Assembly (NCBI RefSeq): GCF_003112455.1
Contig: NZ_BDQX01000108.1
Location: 53,307 to 117,306, forward strand
DNA length: 64,000 bases
From: Paenibacillus agaridevorans
GTDB lineage: Bacteria; Bacillota; Bacilli; Paenibacillales; Paenibacillaceae
Reading direction: 5' to 3'
Below, piece after piece: positions 15,001 to 22,774 of this stretch. The notes beneath the pieces are model-generated. The model did no database searches and had not been told where the DNA came from. It saw only the letters and a program-made list of their open reading frames with translations. Each line of letters opens with the position of its first letter. The first letter of the stretch is position 1. The position numbers were made by a program, and so were the translations under genes.

Positions 15001-16398
15001 CAAACGGCTTACGGTTCGAAGTACCGCATTCTCGTGTCCGAGGACAAGGAGAACTGGACGAACGTCGTGAAAGACAACAACGGCGAGATTAACGGCAAGC
15101 CGGGACGCGTCGTGACGACCTTCCAGAGCACGCCAGCCAGATATGTGAAGTTCGAGGGCGTATCCAGAGCTACCATGTTCGGCTATTCCTTTGAGGAATT
15201 CGAAGTGTACGGCGAGGAATATAAGCTTGGCAATCTAAGGCCGATTATCGACCTGTTGGCGGCTATCGAGAACGACAAGCTCGTGGAGGACCATTACTCT
15301 CCTGAGGGCTGGGCACAGCTTCAACAGGCAATGGTGCAAGCGACTGCGGCGATTCAAACCGCCCAGCTGACTCGTCCCGAGGCCGAGCAGGCGTATGCCG
15401 GGCTGAGCGTTGCGCGCGATCGTCTAACGATCGAAGACGTAATGGGACTGATCGAGCTTAACGTGAATGAAAGCATTGCCGCGAATGTCTATCTTCCGCA
15501 GAAAGGACAGCTCGGCACGCGTATCGTCTGGAGCAGCTCGAAGCCCGACTATCTGAATGCCAACGGACAGTTGTTGCAGCGTCCGTCAAGCAGCGACATG
15601 GAGGTCGTGCTGACCGCGACGATCAGCAAAGGAGCAGCATCCGCGGAGAAAAGTTTCAAGATCAAAATCAAAGCGCTGCCTGGCTCCGGTGGAGGAGGAT
15701 GGGTTCCGACTCCAGTAACTCCGGATCCGGAAGAAGGCCAAAACGGCGGTTCGAATCCGGGCGGCGGAGATCCAGGCAATGGCAATGGTAATGAAAACGG
15801 CAACGGCAATGGCGGAGAGTCCGGCGGTTCGACAACGATCCGGCTGAACGATATTGCGAGCCATTGGGCAGAAGCATCGATCAAACGGGCCGTCGAGCTT
15901 GGATTCGTGGCGGGCTATACGGACGAAACGTTCAAGCCGAATAAGACGGTCAGCAGGGACGAATTCGTCGTCATGCTGGTCAAAGCGTTGAAGCTGCAAG
16001 ATGCGAACCGTTCGCTGGACTTCGCGGACGCAGGCTCGATTCAAGCCTGGGCTAATCCTTATATTGCGCAAGCCTTGGAATCCGGTCTGGTCAGCGGCTA
16101 TGCGGATGGGACATTCCGACCGAAGGCTTCGATCAGCCGAGCAGAGCTGGCAGCGATGATCGTTCGCGGGTTGGGCCTGAAGATTGCGGAAGGGCATGAG
16201 CTCTCTTACGCAGACGCGGATCAAATCCCGGCTTGGGCGAAGCCGTACGTGGCAGCAGCCCGGGAGGCGGGAGTCATGAACGGTCGCGGGGACAACCGGT
16301 TTGCCCCTGCAGCCTCGGCGACGCGTGCTGAAGCTGTGGTCGTCATTCTGAACATGCTCGATGCGCTTGCAGAATTGCAAGCGCAGGAGCAGAACTAA
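12088..16398 (+). CDS. SLH-anchored multidomain GH20 beta-N-acetylhexosaminidase-like protein
   Basis: 1436-residue cell-surface glycosidase. GTG start behind GGGGGGGAT. Order: signal peptide (1-30), F5/8 type C sugar-binding domain (about 31-170, ending YGYSFWEFEVY), a linker domain, a GH20 accessory domain and TIM barrel (about 270-710; RGFMLDVGRKFYT, PEIDTPGHSGA, WEPNDW). The catalytic Asp-Glu pair is D543-E544 in HVGTDEY. Then a LamG-like domain (about 730-905), a second F5/8C domain (about 912-1045), a FIVAR-like helical segment, an Ig-like domain, a Gly/Asn linker and three SLH repeats (about 1250-1425) that attach to cell-wall pyruvylated polymer. The substrate is probably terminal GlcNAc/GalNAc or lacto-N-biose of glycans. 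The HVGTDE variant of the more common HxGGDE recalls lacto-N-biosidases. Operon with the next gene (29-bp gap). Confidence 0.9.
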   Translation: MRLRYRNIFLVFFVIAFILVAVSSEKSEAATGNLALGKTAYSSSNEVDFFGPEKAVDGGNRDASRWSSERTDNQWFYVDLGEPVEIGRVIINWQTPAEQYQVLVSDDAVTWRNVFADNRVLVARGPVEDTIDFEPTLARYVKFQGVTRRPIEGIFYGYSFWEFEVYKGKPLLPPMMDAVKNSIVVSEGDTQLKLPAVPDGYTLSLLNTDSLPVIDAQGNIQAPLVDTQVQLLLQIQSDSDPAYLLTDNALVTVPGLYEQTGDRNPEPRVIPSLREWLGAAGEFCLTDKSKIVIRAEDEAALRGTADILQQDLLDLTKLPLTVTVGSPQEGDIYLVLDAAQALLGTEGYELNIGEYASIAGSDQKGVMFGTRTILQLLGHAADHKTMPTGQSRDYPKYPDRGFMLDVGRKFYTIEFLQDYVKLMSYYKMNRFQIHLNDDVGDVGYFRLESEKFPGVTSKDGFYTKQQFRDLQLLGMEYGVNVVPEIDTPGHSGAFIAYDPRLGSNNQLDIKRPETLDFIKELFDEYLDGSNPTFVGPDVHVGTDEYFGDDKEAFRRYADMLLNHINSKGKHARLWGSLSAYDGTTPVSNNATMDIWYEPYGSAQQAVELGYDIINTNTNLLYIVPQLYRNYLSYDFIYNEWEPNDWLETKLPYAHPQVKGGMFALWNDVSVEKGVSMADSHQRILPSMQVLAEKLWRGNRVDRNFASFQADAAKYVDPPGVHQSHKLQVDNERNIVLDYTFDEGFTDRSGNGFDGNAVNAGTEKGIFGQAVRLKGGASYVETPLRTLGFGWTMSMWLKPDADNPQGAVLLESPDGGLKYNIGGSGKLAITKENYVSEFNYKLPTDRWTHVIMIGDDTGTSIFINGSEYTATLKDGSKLETFVLPVARIGSETNAFKGLIDELIVRNTYVDLHGNLALHKQAESSQPESSSYTADKAVDGRGDTRWSSDWVDDTWFMVDLGEVKNIDAVSILWQTAYGSKYRILVSEDKENWTNVVKDNNGEINGKPGRVVTTFQSTPARYVKFEGVSRATMFGYSFEEFEVYGEEYKLGNLRPIIDLLAAIENDKLVEDHYSPEGWAQLQQAMVQATAAIQTAQLTRPEAEQAYAGLSVARDRLTIEDVMGLIELNVNESIAANVYLPQKGQLGTRIVWSSSKPDYLNANGQLLQRPSSSDMEVVLTATISKGAASAEKSFKIKIKALPGSGGGGWVPTPVTPDPEEGQNGGSNPGGGDPGNGNGNENGNGNGGESGGSTTIRLNDIASHWAEASIKRAVELGFVAGYTDETFKPNKTVSRDEFVVMLVKALKLQDANRSLDFADAGSIQAWANPYIAQALESGLVSGYADGTFRPKASISRAELAAMIVRGLGLKIAEGHELSYADADQIPAWAKPYVAAAREAGVMNGRGDNRFAPAASATRAEAVVVILNMLDALAELQAQEQN

Positions 16399-16427
16399 TT
16401 ATGCATAGAAAGAGAGCGTGAGCTTAG

Positions 16428-19400
16428 GTGAAAACTAGACGAAGTTTGACTGCTTTGCTGCTTGTCCCGGTCATGTTGTTCTCGTTGATATCCTCCGTGT
16501 ATGCGGAGGAGGCGGGCGGAGAAAACGCCGACTTCTACAATGTGGCCCAAGGGAAAACGTACACTTGGTCGGAACAGCCGGAGGACGCTTTCCCGGATGA
16601 CGGAACGAAGCTGACGGACGGCAATGCCGTCGATACATCGCGTGACAGCGGCAACTGGGTGGGCCATCGCAACAAGAAATCCCGTTCGGTTGTGTTTGAT
16701 CTAGGCGAGCAAAAGACGATCAAGGACGTGAGCGCGCGTTTCCTGCACGACTGGCCGAACAACGAAACGCTCGTACCGCTCACCGTTTCATTCTACGCGT
16801 CTGACGATGGGGTGAACTGGGGCGTATTGTCCCATAATGCGACTAAATTGTTATGGGGCGATCAGACCAACACCGAGACGTATAAATGGGACGGCAGCCC
16901 GGAGACCGGAGTCGTCAAGCGTGGCGATTATACCGAAGGACTCGTATACGCTCGGTATGTGAAAGTGGTGTTCTCGATGCATCCGAGGGCATGGAGCATG
17001 ATCGACGAGGTGACGATTACCGGCGCGGACGGCTTGCTCGACGGAGCGGAGCCGGTGCAGCCCGAGCCTTACGGTCTCCAGCAGTCTGGGGAAGCTACTG
17101 GCGGGATTCAGAATCTGGGCTTGCTGTATAACGGGCATTACCCGGACGGCACAGGAACTTGGACAAAGGAACGGGTTATTCCAAATATCAGCTATGTGGA
17201 TAAGCAAGGGGAGCCTGTCGATTGGCTGTTCGACGGCGTGCTGTATCTGGGGTTGACGTCGGAGAACGGCAGGGGCTTCGGAGCGACGGATGCGGCCGGC
17301 AAAGCTAGAAAAGTGGAATGGGAATGGTATTTGAATAAAACGTTTAACGCAGGCGGCGATATGAGCGCGTTGAACGAGGCGACGGCCGAGGTAGGCGCGA
17401 AGCTCGGCGAGCCCGACCGTAAGACGAAGGTTGTTATGATGATTCCCGATCCGGGCGAATATCAGTCCGATTTCGGCAGCATTAACGGTGAAAATCTGGA
17501 CTTCAGCCTAAGCGCGGTCGGTAATGCCAAATCGCTGGACAACCGGACCAAAGCGATTCAGTGGTGGACCGATGAAGTGCAAGCAAGATGGGCGGCTGCG
17601 GGCTACTCGAATCTGGAGCTCGTCGGCATGTATTGGCTGGAGGAACAAATCAGCACGCATTCGACTGGCCCGGAGATGGTCAAGAGAGCGAGCGACATCG
17701 TTCATAACGCTGATCTGAAGATGTTCTGGATTCCTCATTTTATGGCCTATAAGGCATTCATGTGGAAGGATGTCGGCATTGATGCCATTTCTCTGCAGCC
17801 GAACTATTTCTTCGAGAAACTGGATCCTTCGCGCCTGGAGGATACAGCGGATATGGCGAAACGGTACGGCATGTCGCTGGAGCTGGAGTTCGACGATCGG
17901 ATGATCAACGACGCCGTCTTCCGCGAGCGGTTCATCGATTACTTGAACAGCGGCGTGGATACAGGGCTGATGCAGCAAGGGTATAAAGCTTACTATCAAG
18001 GCAACAACGCCGTTTACACCGCGGCGAAAAGCGCGGACCCTGCTACTCGCGTCCTCTACGATTGGCTGTATCAATTCGTAAATGGCACTTACCAGAAGCA
18101 AGACGCCGCTCCGCCAGATGTTGTAGCGCTCATGAACGGGGAGCCGATCACGGAGCATACGATTGTGCCTGATACGACACAAGCCGCTTTCACCTGGACG
18201 ATTCCGGGAGATGACGGCAGCGGGATCGTTAAAGTTACGGCCAAGTATGACGGCAAACCTTATACGCAAGGAACTGTTGTAGATCTGACGGGCAAGCCGG
18301 GCAAGCATGTGCTGGAGCTGACGGTGGCAGCCGCCAAATCCAAGAAGGTTAAATTCGTAATCGAAGCACGTTTGGGTGCTGAAGGCCTGTTGGCTCTTGT
18401 TGAAAAGTACGCGGACAACAAGCAGCTTAGCAATGCCAATACGGTACGTGTGATGCGCAACGCCTTGATCATGATGAAGCGTACGCAAGAGAGCGACCCT
18501 GAGCAAGCCAAGAACTATTTGCTGGCATTCAATGCAAAGCTGGAAGAGGCTAAAGGTCTTGAGTTTGTAACGGAAGGCGCTTATACGGCGCTGAAGGAAG
18601 GCGTGTATTACGAGATTGGCAGCATTGCACAAGACAAAGAGGCTGAAGCATCATCGACGGAAGCCGCAGGTCTGGAGCCTTCTAAGGCGCTGGATGGCGC
18701 ACCGGGCACGCGCTGGGCGAGCGAAGTGCGCGACACGTCTTGGCTCCAGGTCGATCTGGACAGCCGGCAAACCTTCGATACGATCCGCATCGATTGGGAA
18801 TATGCGCGCGCGGACCAATACCGTCTGAGCGTATCGGATGATAATCAGACGTGGGAGCCCTTGAAAGTCGGCAACAATGGCGTGGTTAAAGCTGCCGACG
18901 GCAAGAACACGCTGGTATTCCCTGCAACGACGGCAAGATATATCAAGTTTGAGGGACTGACTCGGGCAACGTTCTATGGTTATTCCTTCTATGAATTCGG
19001 CGTGTACGATCTTGCCCAGCAGCAAGAGCTGAAGACATTGGACGGCATACAAGCAGCGGTGGACGCCTCCACGAAGCAAGTCACAATCGACGGGTTGGTC
19101 ATGAACGGCAAGAAAGAACATTTGTATGTCAAAGTGCTTGACCCAAAAGCCAACATTCAATATACCGGTCAGACGGGTACCGAAGATGACGGAAGCTTCC
19201 GCATCGCCTTTACGTTGAACGGAGAAGAGCAAGGACTGTATACGGTCGAGCTGGAAACGGATGACATGACGACTCCTGAGCAGGCAACCTTCGAATATCG
19301 CAAGCCGCCTTCCACTGGCGGTGGCAATGGGGGCGGCTTTGGAGGCGGACCGGCGCAAGATCCGTATACGTTGCAAGCGGACGGTTCAGTCAAAGCCGTG

Positions 19401-20561
19401 CTTGTCCCGACATTGAAAGGCAATCAGGCTGCGGCTTCGGTCGGAGCAGCGGATTTGAATGCCGCGATTCGCAAGGCAACAGCCGACAGCAACGGCAACA
19501 AGCACATTCGTCTTGAATTGAAGCAGTCGAACGCGGCCGGCAGCTATGCTTTGGAGCTTCCGGCAGCTAATCTGACGAACCAGTCTAAACTGATTCTGCA
19601 TATCTCCACGCCGTATGCCCAGCTTGCTTTGACTGGCGACATGCTGGCTGGAGTCAAGGAGAATGCCGGAAAGCTGCTCGTTATCGTAAGCGACCATGCA
19701 GGCGAGTATCGCGGCAACGAAGCGGCTGGCTGGATCGGCAACAGGCCAATCGTGGAAATTGTATTGCAACTGGACGGTGAAGCTCTGTCTTGGAACAATG
19801 CGAAGGCACCGATTTCCATTGCGATTCCATATTCGCTTCAAGCGGGAGAGCAAGCAGCTGATCTGCAAGCTTTTGAGCTGACGGGCAACAGCGCGGCGGC
19901 AATGGATGGCGCGTCTTATGACAAAGGCAAGGGCGTACTGCGATTCTCCATCGACCAAGTCGGCGTCTATGCTGTCGGCGGCAAGAAGCCGGCTGCGTTT
20001 ACTGACCTTGGCAAGCATGAATGGGCGCACGAGGCGATCGAGAAGCTGGCCGAAAGAGGCATCGTCAAAGGCACCTCGATCGAAAATGGCACTTTCAGCC
20101 CCGCAAATCAAGTAACGCGAGCTGATTTTATCCTGATGCTGGTGAACATGCTTGACCTGCGCGCCGAGATTACCTCGACGTTCGCCGATGTGAAGCCGAA
20201 TGATTATTACTACGATGCGGTGTCCATCGCCAAGCAATTGGGAATCGTTTCGGGAGTGAACGAAGTTAATTTTGCTCCTCGCGACTCAATCAGCCGCCAG
20301 GACGCTATGGTTATGCTGACCCGAGCGCTGCAAACGACGGGGGCAATCAAGCCGTCCGCATCCGGCTCAACACTTGAGGGCTTCCGTGATGCGAGCCAGA
20401 TTGCGCCATATGCTGCGGACAGCGTGGCAACGATGTTCGAGCATGGGCTGGTTACGGGCTCGGGCGGCTATATGAAGCCGAAGAGTACGACCAGCAGAGC
20501 GGAAGCGGCGACGTTCTTGTATCGCGTTCTTCAATTCATCGAAGGGCAGCAGCAGGAATAG
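16428..20561 (+). CDS. SLH-anchored protein with DUF4855 and F5/8 type C domains
   Basis: 1377-residue surface protein. Start GTG 16428 with a modest AGAGAG ribosome binding site. Order: signal peptide ending near VYAEE (about residue 28), a galactose-binding-like domain (about 35-200, VVFDLGEQKTIKDVSARFLHDW), the DUF4855 region (about 226-560; IQNLGLLYNGHYPDG, WLFDGVLYLGL, VGMYWLEEQIS, MSLELEFDDRM), an Ig-like stretch, an F5/8 type C domain (about 730-865, YGYSFYEFGVYD), a Gly-rich linker near 961, a further beta domain, and three SLH repeats (from about 1188). DUF4855 looks like a TIM-barrel hydrolase with several conserved acidic residues, but its reaction is not known to me. Encoded just after the GH20 gene, sharing F5/8C and SLH modules, so the two probably act together on one glycan at the cell surface. 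Confidence 0.85.
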   Translation: MKTRRSLTALLLVPVMLFSLISSVYAEEAGGENADFYNVAQGKTYTWSEQPEDAFPDDGTKLTDGNAVDTSRDSGNWVGHRNKKSRSVVFDLGEQKTIKDVSARFLHDWPNNETLVPLTVSFYASDDGVNWGVLSHNATKLLWGDQTNTETYKWDGSPETGVVKRGDYTEGLVYARYVKVVFSMHPRAWSMIDEVTITGADGLLDGAEPVQPEPYGLQQSGEATGGIQNLGLLYNGHYPDGTGTWTKERVIPNISYVDKQGEPVDWLFDGVLYLGLTSENGRGFGATDAAGKARKVEWEWYLNKTFNAGGDMSALNEATAEVGAKLGEPDRKTKVVMMIPDPGEYQSDFGSINGENLDFSLSAVGNAKSLDNRTKAIQWWTDEVQARWAAAGYSNLELVGMYWLEEQISTHSTGPEMVKRASDIVHNADLKMFWIPHFMAYKAFMWKDVGIDAISLQPNYFFEKLDPSRLEDTADMAKRYGMSLELEFDDRMINDAVFRERFIDYLNSGVDTGLMQQGYKAYYQGNNAVYTAAKSADPATRVLYDWLYQFVNGTYQKQDAAPPDVVALMNGEPITEHTIVPDTTQAAFTWTIPGDDGSGIVKVTAKYDGKPYTQGTVVDLTGKPGKHVLELTVAAAKSKKVKFVIEARLGAEGLLALVEKYADNKQLSNANTVRVMRNALIMMKRTQESDPEQAKNYLLAFNAKLEEAKGLEFVTEGAYTALKEGVYYEIGSIAQDKEAEASSTEAAGLEPSKALDGAPGTRWASEVRDTSWLQVDLDSRQTFDTIRIDWEYARADQYRLSVSDDNQTWEPLKVGNNGVVKAADGKNTLVFPATTARYIKFEGLTRATFYGYSFYEFGVYDLAQQQELKTLDGIQAAVDASTKQVTIDGLVMNGKKEHLYVKVLDPKANIQYTGQTGTEDDGSFRIAFTLNGEEQGLYTVELETDDMTTPEQATFEYRKPPSTGGGNGGGFGGGPAQDPYTLQADGSVKAVLVPTLKGNQAAASVGAADLNAAIRKATADSNGNKHIRLELKQSNAAGSYALELPAANLTNQSKLILHISTPYAQLALTGDMLAGVKENAGKLLVIVSDHAGEYRGNEAAGWIGNRPIVEIVLQLDGEALSWNNAKAPISIAIPYSLQAGEQAADLQAFELTGNSAAAMDGASYDKGKGVLRFSIDQVGVYAVGGKKPAAFTDLGKHEWAHEAIEKLAERGIVKGTSIENGTFSPANQVTRADFILMLVNMLDLRAEITSTFADVKPNDYYYDAVSIAKQLGIVSGVNEVNFAPRDSISRQDAMVMLTRALQTTGAIKPSASGSTLEGFRDASQIAPYAADSVATMFEHGLVTGSGGYMKPKSTTSRAEAATFLYRVLQFIEGQQQE

Positions 20562-20580
20562 ACGCGGGAACAATTGATTT

Positions 20581-20627
20581 AAGCACATTCCGATTAGCGC
20601 GTCAACGCGCCCGGGATGTGCTTTTTC
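20581..20627 (+). terminator. Rho-independent terminator of the surface-enzyme operon
   Basis: AAGCACATTCC pairs with GGGATGTGCTT; inside it GCGCGT pairs with ACGCGC; TTTTTCG follows. Confidence 0.85.
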
Positions 20628-20789
20628 GACGATACAGAATAAAACTTCCTGAATGGATGGATGAAGCCGGTAAGGCGTCCCGCGCTTCCGCGATGAACTG
20701 CGGGCGCGTGATGGCGCCTCCGACTTCTACGTATGACGCCCCGACGCCGCTTCCTCGGGCTCGTTACATCTAGGCTCCATACAAAAGTA
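20628..20789 (+). repeat. Diverged tRNA-tail repeat, tail E
   Basis: Gene-free GC-rich stretch. Only the last part is clearly related to the 6-8 kb repeats: CTCGTTACATCTAGGCTCC with ATACAAAAG (20758-20787) nearly matches the end of unit C (GTCGTTACCTCTAGGCTCC with ATACAAAAG). The hairpin that should follow is replaced by the MITE-like element starting at 20790. Confidence 0.65.
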
Positions 20790-21236
20790 GGGGCTGTCCA
20801 ATAAGTCTCAAAAAAAAGTTGGGTGAAAAACTTCCGTCCAACTTTTTTGTACCTGCTTTTTCAGGAAAGTAGCAAGGTGGCTGCCTGCCACTTAACATTC
20901 AACCAAAACGGGACGTCCAGCACCCCATTTTTCAAGATGTCGGCCTATTTGGCGGATTGTGTATGAATTTTCATACACGTTTGGCCAGATGCAGGCCTAT
21001 TTGGTGGATTGTGTATGAATTTTCATACACGTTTGGCCAGATACAGGCCTATTTGGCGGATTGTGTATGAATTTTCATACACGTTTGGCCAGATGCAGGC
21101 TTATTTGGTGGATTGTGTATGAATTTTCATACACACTTACCCCGGTGAAGCTACTTTTGTTGAATTTTGTATACAAGCCTACCCATATAATCGAGCCATA
21201 AGGTCAACGGGGCTACTTCACTTCTCGGACAGCCCC
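20790..21236. mobile_element. MITE-like non-autonomous element, 447 bp
   Basis: Terminal inverted repeats GGGGCTGTCCAATAAGT (20790-20806) and the inverted GGGGCTGTCCGAGAAGT (21220-21236) match at 15 of 17 positions. The interior encodes nothing. It contains a strong hairpin (AAAAAAAGTTGG/CCAACTTTTTT, 20811-20848) and four tandem 52-bp repeats. GGGGCTGTCC ends are reminiscent of several bacterial insertion sequence families, so mobilisation in trans by an IS transposase is likely. No clear target duplication was found. Confidence 0.7.
20942..21134. repeat. Four 52-bp tandem repeats, each with a palindrome
   Basis: Copies begin at 20942, 20994, 21046 and 21098, spaced exactly 52 bp; the last is partial. 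Each carries the perfect palindrome arms GTGTATGAA and TTCATACAC separated by TT, plus TTGGCCA. Differences alternate between copies (GGCGG/GGTGG in 1,3 versus 2,4). Not a CRISPR: there are no unique spacers. Confidence 0.9.
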
Positions 21237-21323
21237 TTTTTTTGTGAAAATTGACTGGTGATCATAATCGATCAGAATTATGTAGTGGAGTTCATAGTCT
21301 GATTAATGATATGGGCGATAGAC

Positions 21324-21806
21324 TTAGCATCTTCGCCTACCCCGCCGAAGGAAGAAAGGACGATGACTAACCGACAAATAAACTTTTCCTCGGCCGGATA
21401 ATTCAACAGCAACCTGAGCCCCAGAATTTCCTCCCCCTACAATCAAAGTGTCTCCAGGGAGAAGTTGATTAGGGTTTCTATAGTCAGAAGAATGCAATTG
21501 GTTTACATTAGCCGGTAAGTTGGAGGCAAAAGAGGGGAGCTTTCCCTTTTGAAATGGCCCCGTGGCTATTATAATGTTTTTGGATGTATACTTACGGTTG
21601 TTCGTCCAAGCATGAAAGTAACCATCATGTTTTGCTACTTTAGTTACGCAGGTATTAAGGTGAACAGGTAGATGAAACTTATCTGCGTAATTTTCCAAAT
21701 AATCAGCAGTTTCATTTTTGCTCGGGAATACTTTCCGATCTCCCGGAAAAGGTAGTCCGGGAAGTTCGCTGTACGTTCTTGGTGTAAATAGAACAAGGGA
21801 ATCCAA
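21324..21806 (-). pseudogene. Fragment of FAD/NAD(P)-dependent (flavin monooxygenase-like) oxidoreductase
   Basis: The middle part of a flavoprotein of normally about 350-400 residues. Visible are DSLVLFTPRTYSELPGLPFPG, the second-nucleotide motif LIVGGGNSGAQVAVELS and SSDYRNPNQL. Both ends are missing: there is no N-terminal FAD-binding GxGxxG motif (a stop lies six codons upstream), and the C-terminus breaks off into unrelated residues (RRGRRRC) after VYLSVSHRPFFL. The TTG start proposed by the open frame has no ribosome binding site. It lies in a stretch of gene debris between the MITE and the toxin-antitoxin remnant. Confidence 0.8.
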
Positions 21807-21885
21807 TGATGAGAACGTCTATAATGGTGTCGTTAATTGCAAACCCTCCTTATTGAGTTACGGCAATGAGCAAGATACTATGGGA

Positions 21886-21914
21886 TTGATTGCATATCAT
21901 TATTTGGATAAAAT
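21886..21914 (+). promoter_or_regulatory. Promoter of the toxin-antitoxin remnant
   Basis: TTGATT (21886-21891), 17-bp spacer, TAAAAT (21909-21914), with AAGGAGG and ATG following at 21931-21947. The promoter looks intact although both genes behind it are broken. Confidence 0.7.
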
Positions 21915-21944
21915 AATGACATGAAATTGCAAGGAGGACGTGAC

Positions 21945-22206
21945 ATGCCGACTATTCGACCAAGCTCAGACTTGCGAAATAAATACAGTGAAATATCTGA
22001 GTTGCCATAAATATGATGAACCTGTCTACATTACAAAGAATGGCCAAGGCGATCTGGCTGTGATGAGTATTGAAATGTATGAAAAACGGGTTGGAAAGTT
22101 TGAACTGTATAAATTGCTGGATGAGGGACTAGATGCTAAGCAAAATCAAAAAGTGCGGCCATTTCGTGAGGCGCTTGCAGATATTGAGAAGGGAATTCCT
22201 GATTGA
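21945..22206 (+). pseudogene. Phd/YefM-type antitoxin gene with frameshift
   Basis: Begins with MPTIRPSSDLRNKYSEISEL (ATG 21945, AAGGAGG ribosome binding site), typical of type II Phd/YefM antitoxins, and then hits a stop at 22008. The remaining protein continues in the next frame: CHKYDEPVYITKNGQGDLAV, then MSIEMYEKR and the toxin-binding tail FELYKLLDEGLDAKQNQKVR. The simplest explanation is loss of two bases in GAGTTG(TG)CCAT near 22005. Partner toxin start overlaps the stop. Non-functional unless the shift is a sequencing error. Confidence 0.85.
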
Positions 22207-22256
22207 GAATGAGTTATCTAGCGGTGATCTCTGAAACGGTGTTATGTGGTTTCTAG
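22203..22256 (+). pseudogene. RelE/ParE-type toxin gene, truncated after about 15 codons
   Basis: Overlapping the antitoxin stop (ATTGA), the frame MSYLAVISETV matches the expected start of a RelE/ParE toxin (MxYxVxISExA) and then runs into LCGF and a stop. The break point coincides with a copy of the tRNA-tail repeat (TAGCTCCACCAAAC, 22254-22267). The rest of the toxin is absent. Confidence 0.6.
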
Positions 22257-22302
22257 CTCCACCAAACTTTAAATCAGAAACGGCAAAGATGCCGTTTTTT
22301 AT
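22254..22302 (+). terminator. tRNA-tail copy followed by terminator hairpin
   Basis: TAGCTCCACCA (22254-22264) repeats the tail with encoded CCA seen at 8320-8330, and is followed by AACGGCA-AAGA-TGCCGTTTTTT. Unlike the 6-8 kb copies, no inverted tail follows the hairpin. Confidence 0.7.
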
Positions 22303-22315
22303 TTTTTCATGAAGG

Positions 22316-22393
22316 TTTGCCGGAGCAAATTATCCGTTTGACACAAGAGGTTTGTCGGAGTAAACTCATTACTAAAGGGTTTATCGCAACAAA
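22316..22393 (+). promoter_or_regulatory. Promoter and three operator-like repeats of the BlaI/BlaR1-like pair
   Basis: TTTGCCGGAGCAAA (22316-22329), TTTGTCGGAGTAAA (22351-22364) and TTTATCGCAACAAA (22380-22393) are related partial palindromes (TTT...AAA arms). The promoter TTGACA (22338-22343), 17-bp spacer, TAAACT (22361-22366) lies between and across them, so a repressor bound at the middle copy would cover the -10. This suits autorepression by the BlaI-like protein encoded next. Confidence 0.75.
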
Positions 22394-22414
22394 CCTATAC
22401 GGGAGGTGGAGCGG

Positions 22415-22774
22415 ATGGAGTCATATAAGCTGTTTGACGCTGAGTTTAAGTTTGTAAGTTTAATTTGGGAGCATGAGCCGCTTAATTCTACAGAGCTTTC
22501 CAAGCTTTGTTTGCAAGAACTGGGTTGGAAGAAATCAACGACCTATAATATGATACGTAAACTTGCGGAACGCGGAATTTTGAGAAATGAGCAGGCTGTT
22601 GTAACCACTCTGATTAATCGGGAACAAGTGCAGAAGTACGAGAGCGAAGTGCTGCTGGAAAAAGCTTTTGACAACTCTTTACCTTCCTTTATAGCAGCCT
22701 TTCTCAAGGACAAAAAATTGTCTAAGGAAGAAGCCGATAAGATCAAACGAATGATCGAAGGTGCAACGAAATGA
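22415..22774 (+). CDS. BlaI/MecI/CopY family transcriptional repressor
   Basis: 119-residue winged-helix repressor. Start ATG 22415 is chosen because GGGAGG at 22401-22406 is eight bases upstream; the open frame also allows GTG 22406. The DNA-binding domain is FVSLIWEHEPLNSTELSKLC then LGWKKSTTYNMIRKLAERGIL, matching the KxxTVxTLLxRLxxKG pattern of the family in diverged form. The dimerisation and cleavage half follows (FDNSLPSFIAAFLKDKKLSKEEADKIKRMIE). Its stop overlaps the BlaR1-like gene as ATGA. It probably represses its own operon through the three upstream sites. Confidence 0.9.
   Translation: MESYKLFDAEFKFVSLIWEHEPLNSTELSKLCLQELGWKKSTTYNMIRKLAERGILRNEQAVVTTLINREQVQKYESEVLLEKAFDNSLPSFIAAFLKDKKLSKEEADKIKRMIEGATK

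Noticed and set aside
17508..18632. 374-codon open frame antisense to the DUF4855 gene
   Set aside because: Shadow frame in a GC-rich coding region; no start signal or motif.
20942..21134. CRISPR array
   Set aside because: The four units are contiguous 52-bp repeats with no variable spacers and no cas genes nearby; the palindromes are inside the repeat itself.
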